In this document: positions 49,766 through 57,056 of the stretch, piece by piece
How positions within the stretch are numbered: the first letter of the stretch is position 1
How the letters are laid out: each line of letters starts with the position of its first letter
Assembly (NCBI GenBank): GCA_015067495.1
Contig: SVMI01000003.1
Location: forward strand, 116,971 to 180,970
Source: Oscillospiraceae bacterium
Lineage (GTDB): Bacteria > Bacillota > Clostridia > Oscillospirales > Oscillospiraceae
Length of the DNA: 64,000 bases
Reading direction: 5' to 3'
The notes under the pieces: model-generated
Database searches by the model: none
What the model was told of the DNA's origin: nothing
Seen by the model: only the letters and a program-made list of their open reading frames with translations
Program-made: the position numbers and the translations under genes

Positions 49766-50845
49766 ATGTTTTTTGAGAAGAACGCAACGCTCCTGAAGGA
49801 GTTTTCCCGTGTTTCCAAGACTGCCGGTGCCCGTGCTGACTACGTTCAGGGCGGCGGCGGCAACACCTCCGTCAAGCTCTCTGACGGTCTGATGGCGATC
49901 AAGGCCTCCGGCTTCTGCCTTTCCGACATCGAGCCGGATAAGGCATACGCCGTTCTGGACGGCGCCGCAGTCCGTGAGTTCTACCTGACCAGCGAGCCTG
50001 ACCAGTTTGAAAACGTGGAAACTGCCGGTTCCACCAAGGCAAAGGAATCCGTCAAGACCATCGAGGGTCTTGCACAGCTGCGTCCCTCTGTGGAAGCCGG
50101 TTTCCATTCCATTTTGAAGAAGTTTGTTGTCCATACCCACAGCGTTTATGCAAACCTCGCTGCCTGCGCGGTCAACTGCAAGGAAATCTGCGAGGCTGCC
50201 TTTGCAGGTGCTGATTACAGCTGGGGCATGGTTCCCTATGTGGATCCCGGCGCAAACCTGACCTTCGCCATCCGTAACGAGCTGCGCCGCGTGGAGGCGG
50301 AGACCGGCAAGGTTCCTTCCATCATCATCATGCAGAACCACGGCATCATCGCCCATGACGACGACCCCGATGCCTGCCTTGCCTTGCACGCAGATGCCAA
50401 CGAGCGTCTGGCAAAGCAGTTCGGCATCACGGGCGATTGCTTCCCCAAGGTGGAGATCAGGGAAGTGGAGGAGGGGCTTTATGAGGCAGCAACTCCCTAC
50501 CTGACGGAAGCTTTGGCAAAGGGGGATTACACCGAGCAGTTCCTGTTGGAGCAGCCGCTGTACCCGGACCAGATGGTCTTCCTGATCGGCACCTTCTCCA
50601 TGGATAAGGATACCGTCGAGGAAGGTCAGTGCGTCGCTGACAGCAAGACAGGCCGCGTCCTGATGCGTATGGATGCCAAGAAGGCACAGGTTCTTGCAGA
50701 GACCCTGACCGCTGTGGTGTTTGTCATCACCAACATCAAGGCAGCGGGTCATCCGCTGTCCACCATGGGCGAAGCCGCTAAAAACTTCATTGCCAACTGG
50801 GAAAGCGAAAAGTACCGCAAGTCCTTGGCAGGTAAGAAAGGTTGA
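49766..50845 (+). CDS. class II aldolase (rhamnulose-1-phosphate aldolase candidate)
   Basis: A 359-aa zinc-dependent class II aldolase/adducin family protein. It has the phosphate-site GGGGNTSVK near residues 29-37, the acidic residue in PSVEAGFH and the zinc ligands in VVHTHSVYAN (H-x-H) and IIMQNHGIIAH. It resembles the aldolase half of bifunctional RhaD/RhaE-type proteins without the dehydrogenase half. It lies 12 bases after rhaA and just before rhaB, so splitting rhamnulose-1-phosphate to dihydroxyacetone phosphate and lactaldehyde is the likely role. Confidence 0.82.
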   Translation: MFFEKNATLLKEFSRVSKTAGARADYVQGGGGNTSVKLSDGLMAIKASGFCLSDIEPDKAYAVLDGAAVREFYLTSEPDQFENVETAGSTKAKESVKTIEGLAQLRPSVEAGFHSILKKFVVHTHSVYANLAACAVNCKEICEAAFAGADYSWGMVPYVDPGANLTFAIRNELRRVEAETGKVPSIIIMQNHGIIAHDDDPDACLALHADANERLAKQFGITGDCFPKVEIREVEEGLYEAATPYLTEALAKGDYTEQFLLEQPLYPDQMVFLIGTFSMDKDTVEEGQCVADSKTGRVLMRMDAKKAQVLAETLTAVVFVITNIKAAGHPLSTMGEAAKNFIANWESEKYRKSLAGKKG

Positions 50846-50849
50846 TATT

Positions 50850-52307
50850 ATGAAAAATTTACTCGCTTTTGATCTCGGCGCGAGCAACGGTCGTGCGATT
50901 TTGGGACAGCTGGAAAACGGTAAGCTGACCATGCGCGAGCTGCACCGCTTTGAAAACAACTACATCGAAATGAACGGCGTGTTCTACTGGGATCTGCCCT
51001 ATCTGTACGCCCAGCTGAAGCAGGGTCTGCTTGCCTTTAAGCAGGCGAATGTGGGTGATCTTGATTGCTTCGGCATTGACACTTGGGGCGTTGACTACGG
51101 TCTGCTGGACAGAAACGGTCATCTGCTGGGCAATCCCCGCGCTTACCGCTACGCGGTGGACGAGGATTTCGAGGAGACGTGGAAAACTGTTGATTTTCCG
51201 ACCCTTTTCGAGCGCACCGGCATTGCCAACATGAATTTCAATACAGTCTATCAGCTCTATCGCCGCAAGCGCGAGGGCGACGTTGCTCTCGAGCAAGCAC
51301 AGAAGCTGCTGCTGATGCCCGATCTGTTGGGTTATTTCCTGACGGGTGAAGTGAAGTCTGAGTACACAAATGTCACCACCGCAATGCTTTATAACCCCAC
51401 CACCAAGGACTGGGATTGGGAGACCATCCGCGCATTGGGTCTTCCTGAGCATATCTTTACCGAGATGGATCGGGCAGGCTGCCTGCGTGGCAAGCTGCGT
51501 CCTGAGCTGGCAGAGGAGTTGGGTCTGAATCAGGCGAATTTCGCAGCCGTCGGCACCCATGATACCGCCTCTGCTGTGGCAGCCATCCCCGGCGAGGGCA
51601 GCTTCGCATTCTGCTCCTCCGGCACATGGTCGCTGTTCGGTGTTGAGACCGACAAGCCCATCCTGCGCGACGATGTCCGCGATGCCAACTTCTCCAACGA
51701 AGGCACCATTCAGGGCGGTTTCCGTCCCCTGAAGAATATCATGGGTCTGTGGCTCATTCAGGAGTGCCGCAGAGATTGGATCAAGGCCGGCACCAAGTAC
51801 AGCTGGGACGAGATCGTACAGGAGGCCAAGAAGGCAGAACCTCTGCGCTCGGTCATTGATCCCGATTATGGCGAATTTTTTGCCGGCGGCAACATGGTCG
51901 CCAAGATCCGAAAGTTCTGTGCAGATACGAACCAGCCCATTCCCGAAACTGTCGGTCAGATCGCACGCTGCATCTATGAATCTCTGGCACTGAAGTACCG
52001 CTGGGCGCTGGAACGCCTTGAGGAGATCAAGGGTCAGCCCATCGACACCCTGAACATCGTTGGCGGCGGCATCCAGAACAAGCTGCTCAACCAGATGGTG
52101 GCAGACTCCATCAACCGCCCCGTCATCACCGGCCCCGTTGAGGGCGCTGCCATCGGTAACCTCTTGGCGCAGGCAATGGCTTTGGGCGAGATCAAGGATC
52201 TTACCGAGCTGCGTCAGGTGGTGCGTAACTCTGAAGCGGTTGAGACCTATCAGCCCAATCACACACAGGCTTGGGAAGATGCTTATCAGCGTCTGCTGAA
52301 GCTGTAA
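50850..52307 (+). CDS. rhaB: rhamnulokinase
   Basis: A 485-aa FGGY-family sugar kinase that phosphorylates L-rhamnulose at C1. I use the ATG at 50850 after AAGAAAGG; the ORF-track start is inside the aldolase gene. The N-terminal phosphate loop is LLAFDLGASNGRAILGQLE. FGIDTWGVDYGLLD near residues 72-85 contains the catalytic-base Asp region. GTHDTASAV near 235 and NIVGGGIQNKLLNQM near 400 are FGGY blocks. It completes the core isomerase-aldolase-kinase route. Confidence 0.95.
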   Translation: MKNLLAFDLGASNGRAILGQLENGKLTMRELHRFENNYIEMNGVFYWDLPYLYAQLKQGLLAFKQANVGDLDCFGIDTWGVDYGLLDRNGHLLGNPRAYRYAVDEDFEETWKTVDFPTLFERTGIANMNFNTVYQLYRRKREGDVALEQAQKLLLMPDLLGYFLTGEVKSEYTNVTTAMLYNPTTKDWDWETIRALGLPEHIFTEMDRAGCLRGKLRPELAEELGLNQANFAAVGTHDTASAVAAIPGEGSFAFCSSGTWSLFGVETDKPILRDDVRDANFSNEGTIQGGFRPLKNIMGLWLIQECRRDWIKAGTKYSWDEIVQEAKKAEPLRSVIDPDYGEFFAGGNMVAKIRKFCADTNQPIPETVGQIARCIYESLALKYRWALERLEEIKGQPIDTLNIVGGGIQNKLLNQMVADSINRPVITGPVEGAAIGNLLAQAMALGEIKDLTELRQVVRNSEAVETYQPNHTQAWEDAYQRLLKL

Positions 52308-52337
52308 TCACATTATCAAACCGAAGGAGGATATTTT

Positions 52338-53630
52338 ATGAACATTCAATACATTCATCCCGCCGACCAACTGGTCATGTTTATGCAGCGCATCTATGAC
52401 AAAGGTCTGACGACAACCTCCGGCGGCAATCTCTCCATCAAAGATGACGAGGGTAACATCTGGATCACCCCCGCCGGTGTGGATAAGGGCACACTGACCC
52501 GGTCTGACATCGTCTGCGTCAAGTCTGACGGAACCATCGTCGGTACGCACAGACCCTCTTCCGAGCTGCCCTTCCATGCGTCTGTTTACAAAATGCGCCC
52601 GGATCTGCAGGCAGTTCTGCATGCCCACCCTTCCGCACTGGTAGCATTCTCCATCGCCCGCTGCTGCCCGAATCTGGATCTGATCCCCTCGGTGCGCAAG
52701 GTCTGCACCGACGTGCAGATCGCGAAGTACGATGTCCCCGGCAGCGATGCACTGGGCGAGAAGATCGGTGAGGTTTTTGCCCGGGGCTGCGACATTGCAA
52801 TCTTGGAAAACCACGGTGTCTGCATCGGTGCAAAGGATATGTTTACCGCATTCCAGCGGTTTGAAACGCTGAACTACACCGCGACGCTTGAGGGGCTTGC
52901 AAAGAAGATCGGCAAGGTGCGCCCGCTGCCCACCGATGCCTACCGCATCAGCAGCACCCAGTTCCACACCAAGATGGACGATTTCATTCCCCGCACCCGT
53001 ACCTCTGAGGAACTGGCTGCCCGCCGTGACATGATCACCCTGATCAAGCGTTCCTACAAGATGGGTCTGTTTACCGCCAACCATGGCACTTACTCCGTCC
53101 GTCTGGCTGACGGCAGCTTCCTGATCACGCCCTTCGGCTATGACAGAGCGTATCTGCAGGAGGATGATCTTGTCCGCGTCAAGGGCGGCATGAAGGAGCA
53201 GGGCAAGACCCCCTCCCGTGCGGTCAACTTCCATGAGAAAATCTACCAGAAGCAGCCTGAGATCAAGGCGATCCTGCAGGCACATCCCGTCCACTCCATG
53301 GCATTTGCCGTGACGGATGCGGAATTTGATCCCCGCACCATTCCGGAAAGCTACATCCTGCTGCGGGATGTGAAGAAGCTGCCCTATGAGAACATCTACA
53401 TCGATGCAGATGCGACTGCGGATGAGTTCAGCCCCTCCCGTCCTGCCATGATGGTTGAAAACAGCTGCGTCGTCGTCACCGGCGAAAGCCTGCTGCAGGC
53501 GTTTGACCGTTTGGAGGTCATGGAATCCACTGCAACGTCTATCATTTTGTCCAAGGAGGTCGGTCCGATCGTGCATATTACGGACGAAGAAGTTGACGAC
53601 CTGAAGGTGGCATTCCACTTAAAAGATTGA
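52338..53630 (+). CDS. duplicated class II aldolase-like protein, second half degenerate
   Basis: A 430-aa protein made of two tandem class II aldolase/adducin domains. The first (about residues 1-205) keeps the acidic SSELPFH, the zinc pair in LHAHPSAL and the third His in ILENHGVCIG. The second (about 225-430) aligns but has lost all of these: the acidic site reads RAVNFH, the pair reads LQAHPVHS with only one of the two His, and the third reads VENSCVVV. The second domain is therefore probably structural or regulatory. It sits in the rhamnose operon 30 bases after rhaB. Substrate is unknown. Confidence 0.8.
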   Translation: MNIQYIHPADQLVMFMQRIYDKGLTTTSGGNLSIKDDEGNIWITPAGVDKGTLTRSDIVCVKSDGTIVGTHRPSSELPFHASVYKMRPDLQAVLHAHPSALVAFSIARCCPNLDLIPSVRKVCTDVQIAKYDVPGSDALGEKIGEVFARGCDIAILENHGVCIGAKDMFTAFQRFETLNYTATLEGLAKKIGKVRPLPTDAYRISSTQFHTKMDDFIPRTRTSEELAARRDMITLIKRSYKMGLFTANHGTYSVRLADGSFLITPFGYDRAYLQEDDLVRVKGGMKEQGKTPSRAVNFHEKIYQKQPEIKAILQAHPVHSMAFAVTDAEFDPRTIPESYILLRDVKKLPYENIYIDADATADEFSPSRPAMMVENSCVVVTGESLLQAFDRLEVMESTATSIILSKEVGPIVHITDEEVDDLKVAFHLKD

Positions 53631-53645
53631 AAGAACGGTGATGGA

Positions 53646-55658
53646 ATGAAAATGCACGGCATTTCCGTGTGCAACCCGGTGGACATTGATCGCGATTATC
53701 TGTTGTACACTGTGGAATACGCACACAAAATGGGCTTTGACCACCTGCAGGTGATCGGCCCGATCCACGACTACGTAAAGGGCAATATCGAGGGCATGAC
53801 CCCTTACCGCAAGTACGCACAGTTCAACGACGAGAAGGACGATGCGTACGTTGCGATGAATCTCGACGTGGTGAACGAAGCCTGCAAAAAGGCACATGAC
53901 TACGGCATCAGAACCTACATGTGGCATCACGAGCTGGCAGTACCTGCCCGTTTTCAGGAGGTCTATCCCGAGATCCGCAACAGCTACGGCGACGTGGAGA
54001 TCACACATCCCCTGATCAAGGACTTTTTAGAGGAAAAAATCAAGGATTTCTTCCATTTTTACCCCTATTTCGACGGAATTATCCTGACTTTGCACGAAAC
54101 CCAGATCCCCCTTCTGAAGCTGAAAAATCAGAAGCTTGACAAGATCGAGCGGGTGCAGTACGTCACGAAGATCCTCTATGATTCCTGCAAGGCACTGGGC
54201 AAGGAGCTGATCGTCCGTCCCTTCGCCAGTATCGAGGAAGATTACGTGATGATGACCGCGGCTTATGAGCAGATCTCCAAGGATCTGGTCATCATGGACA
54301 AGTGGACGCAGTTTGACTGGAGTCTGACCATGCCCAGCAACCGTTTCTACAGCAAGATCAAGAACAATCCTCTGTTGGTGGAGGCTGACATTTTCGGCGA
54401 ATTTTTCGGCAAGGGCAGATTGCCCCTGATGCTCAAGGAGCATATCAAGGAGAAATTCCGTTACTGCGCTCAGTTCGCGCCCAACGGCTATGTCGCCCGC
54501 ATCGACCGTGCCGGTGAAATTCCCTTTGATAGTGTCAACGAGGTCAACCTGAATATCTATGCTGCCGCACTGCGTGGCGGCGACGTGGATGAGGCGATCG
54601 AGAAGTTCTTTGCGGAGAAGTATGGCACATATGCCGCTGAAGTCAAGGCACTGATGGAGCCGACGGAGGAGATCCTCAAGAAGACCATCTATACCTCCGG
54701 GTACTACTTCTCTGAGCTGAGCTATTTCCCGGCTCTTAATCATTCCAAAAATCATTTCTATTTTGAGATGATGACCAAGGATTGCGCCCTTGCATCCAAT
54801 GAGTGGTTCATTCCCCGGGGCTGGAATCGCGGTTCAATCGCAGACTTGATCGCGGAAAAGGAGACAGCTGCCAAGGAAGCCGAGACGCTTTATGAACAGC
54901 TGCTGAAGCTGGAGGGCAAACTGGAAGCAGGGGAGTATCAGAAGCTGTGGCTGAAGTTCTATAATCTGAAGCTGGTCACGGCAATCTGGCTGGAGCTGAT
55001 CAAGACCTTCATTTACTACGCCCGCTTCTTTGAAACGAGAGATCCTGCGGATGAAGCGGCGCTGGAGAACGCGCTGAATGCGCTTCTTGCATATAACTGT
55101 GAGGGCTTTGACAAGCTGGGCGATGATTTCTACTGCAAATACTCCACCATCCAACACGAGAAGACGAATATCGACACCTTCGTTGAGAGCGTGCGCGCCG
55201 GCTTCCTCTTCGAAAAGGAGCAAAGAGCGCTGCTCGAAAATGACCCTGCTGTGCTGGACTTCATCCTCTGCGGCAGCGCCATGGAGGGTCACAAGATCCA
55301 AAAAGAAGTCAATTTCAGCGATACGCTGATGCGCGGCGGCGAACCCTTCCGCATCCCGGGCAATATGCGCGGCATGCAGTGGAGTCGCATCACCGCCCAT
55401 GGCTGGTTCAGCTACGAAGTCAAGGTGACCCCCAACGCGGTCAACCGCATCAAGCTGGTCATCGAGGGCATGAACGATCAGATCGATGCCAAGGTGACCA
55501 TCGGCGATCAGGAATATGTGATCTCCGAAGCCGCGGCGGGCAAGAAGGAGATCGAGCTTCTCTACACTGAAAGTGCCGGCAGCGACGTGACCCGGATTCG
55601 CATCGACAAGATCACCGGGAATGTTCCCTGTGTATTTCGCATTCAGGTCATGAAATGA
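53646..55658 (+). CDS. glycosidase-like protein of the rhamnose operon
   Basis: A 670-aa cytoplasmic protein I do not recognise exactly. The N-terminal 330 residues look like a glycosidase TIM barrel (GFDHLQVIGPIHDY, YMWHHELAVPARF, FDGIILTLHET near residues 140-150, ELIVRPFASIEEDYVMM). A helical middle domain (about 330-540) contains heptad-like stretches, and a C-terminal beta domain (about 555-670) resembles a carbohydrate-binding sandwich. The layout is reminiscent of alpha-glucuronidase-like or related families, but no family is assigned. It is 15 bases after the duplicated aldolase gene, so it probably acts on an imported rhamnose-containing sugar. Confidence 0.6.
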   Translation: MKMHGISVCNPVDIDRDYLLYTVEYAHKMGFDHLQVIGPIHDYVKGNIEGMTPYRKYAQFNDEKDDAYVAMNLDVVNEACKKAHDYGIRTYMWHHELAVPARFQEVYPEIRNSYGDVEITHPLIKDFLEEKIKDFFHFYPYFDGIILTLHETQIPLLKLKNQKLDKIERVQYVTKILYDSCKALGKELIVRPFASIEEDYVMMTAAYEQISKDLVIMDKWTQFDWSLTMPSNRFYSKIKNNPLLVEADIFGEFFGKGRLPLMLKEHIKEKFRYCAQFAPNGYVARIDRAGEIPFDSVNEVNLNIYAAALRGGDVDEAIEKFFAEKYGTYAAEVKALMEPTEEILKKTIYTSGYYFSELSYFPALNHSKNHFYFEMMTKDCALASNEWFIPRGWNRGSIADLIAEKETAAKEAETLYEQLLKLEGKLEAGEYQKLWLKFYNLKLVTAIWLELIKTFIYYARFFETRDPADEAALENALNALLAYNCEGFDKLGDDFYCKYSTIQHEKTNIDTFVESVRAGFLFEKEQRALLENDPAVLDFILCGSAMEGHKIQKEVNFSDTLMRGGEPFRIPGNMRGMQWSRITAHGWFSYEVKVTPNAVNRIKLVIEGMNDQIDAKVTIGDQEYVISEAAAGKKEIELLYTESAGSDVTRIRIDKITGNVPCVFRIQVMK

Positions 55659-55668
55659 TCAAAATAAA

Positions 55669-55695
55669 AGAGGTCGGGCAAACCGACCTCTTTTT
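55669..55695 (+). terminator. terminator of the rhamnose operon
   Basis: AGAGGTCGG pairs with CCGACCTCT around GCAAA, then TTTTT. Confidence 0.92.
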
Positions 55696-55714
55696 CGCAA
55701 AAGGAGAAAGAAAA

Positions 55715-56941
55715 ATGAACGCAAAAGAAATGATGAAAATATTTGAAGATACCGCATACGTCCGCATGGGCGGCTCGGCGGAGGAGCTGCGCGCGGCGGA
55801 ATATCTGCAAGGCTACTGCAAGCAGCTGGGTATGGATGCAACCATCGAAGCCTTCGACGTGGACATGGCGACCATGGAAAGGGCGACCTTGACTGTGGAT
55901 GGCAGGGAAATCCCCTGCAAGGGCTATTTCTGCGCCGGCAGCGGGGAAGTGGAAGCACCCTTTTATTACCTGCGCAGCACCGATGCTTACAGCCTTTCGC
56001 TGTGCAAGGGCAAGATCGTTATGGTGGACGGCTACATGGGTTACTGGCTGTATCAGGATATTTTGCAGAACGGCGCGGTGGGCTTTATCACCTATGACGG
56101 CGATGCCAACTATGCCGACTGCGACATCGACCAGCGGGAGCTGCGTACCTATGTCAGCAAAGGCAACAAGCTGCTGGGCGTGAACATCAACGCAAAATCC
56201 GCCATCGAGCTGATCCGCACCGATGCCAAGACCGCAAGGATCTCCCTTTCCCAGCGGGAATATATGGGAAAATCCCATAACGTGGTACTGGATCTGCCCG
56301 GCGAGATCCCGGAGTACATTGTGCTGACAGCCCATTATGATTCTACATCACTTTCCAATGGCGCATATGACAATATGTCCGGCTCTGTGGGCATTCTGGC
56401 GATCGCGGAGCATTTTGCGAAGAACCCACACCGCTACGGCATGCGCTTTATCTGGTGCGGCAGCGAAGAGCGGGGACTGCTGGGCGCAAAGGCCTACTGC
56501 GCTGCTCATGAAGAAGAACTGAAAAATGTGGTCATGAATATTAACCTTGACATGATCGGCTGCATCATGGGCAAATTCATCGCCTGCGCCACCGCGGAAG
56601 AGGCGATGGTGCAGTACCTGAAGTATTTCAGCTCCGAAACTGGCTTCGGCGTTTCTGCCTATCAGGATGTCTACTCCAGTGACTCCACGCCCTTTGCGGA
56701 TAAAGGCATTCCTGCGGTCTCCTTTGCCCGGGTAGCACCCCGCAGCACCGCCACCATTCACAACAGCTACGATACGATCGCGGTCATGAAGGGGGAACAG
56801 ATGGAGCAGGATGTGCAGTTCATCATCGCCTTTACGGAGCGTATGGTCAACGCGAAGCGATGCCCCGTTGCCCGCGAAATGCCCGGCAATATGAAGGAGA
56901 AGCTGGACAATTATCTCGGTCGCAAGCGGGATAAAACGTAA
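55715..56941 (+). CDS. M28 family metallopeptidase with PA-like insert
   Basis: A 408-aa zinc aminopeptidase-like protein. The ORF track starts within the preceding terminator; the ATG at 55715 follows AAAGGAG. The metal ligands are intact: LTAHYDST (His and Asp), GAYDNMSGS (Asp), CGSEERGLLGA (Glu-Glu), INLDMIG (Asp) and RSTATIHNSYDT (His). A protease-associated-like segment occupies about residues 60-190. No signal peptide is visible, so it is probably cytoplasmic and trims imported peptides. Confidence 0.9.
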   Translation: MNAKEMMKIFEDTAYVRMGGSAEELRAAEYLQGYCKQLGMDATIEAFDVDMATMERATLTVDGREIPCKGYFCAGSGEVEAPFYYLRSTDAYSLSLCKGKIVMVDGYMGYWLYQDILQNGAVGFITYDGDANYADCDIDQRELRTYVSKGNKLLGVNINAKSAIELIRTDAKTARISLSQREYMGKSHNVVLDLPGEIPEYIVLTAHYDSTSLSNGAYDNMSGSVGILAIAEHFAKNPHRYGMRFIWCGSEERGLLGAKAYCAAHEEELKNVVMNINLDMIGCIMGKFIACATAEEAMVQYLKYFSSETGFGVSAYQDVYSSDSTPFADKGIPAVSFARVAPRSTATIHNSYDTIAVMKGEQMEQDVQFIIAFTERMVNAKRCPVAREMPGNMKEKLDNYLGRKRDKT

Positions 56942-57056
56942 GAATTGAAGTACATACAGAAAAGTGAACAATTTAATTGTAAATATTTTGTTTTTCCCTT
57001 TACCATGCTGTTTTTTTGTGGTAAACTAAGAAAAACTTCACTTCCGGGAGGCTACT

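Noticed and set aside
56960-57056. Promoter for the YfhO-type gene
   Set aside because: TAAACT at 57022 has only a weak TTTACC at the right distance; not convincing enough to list.
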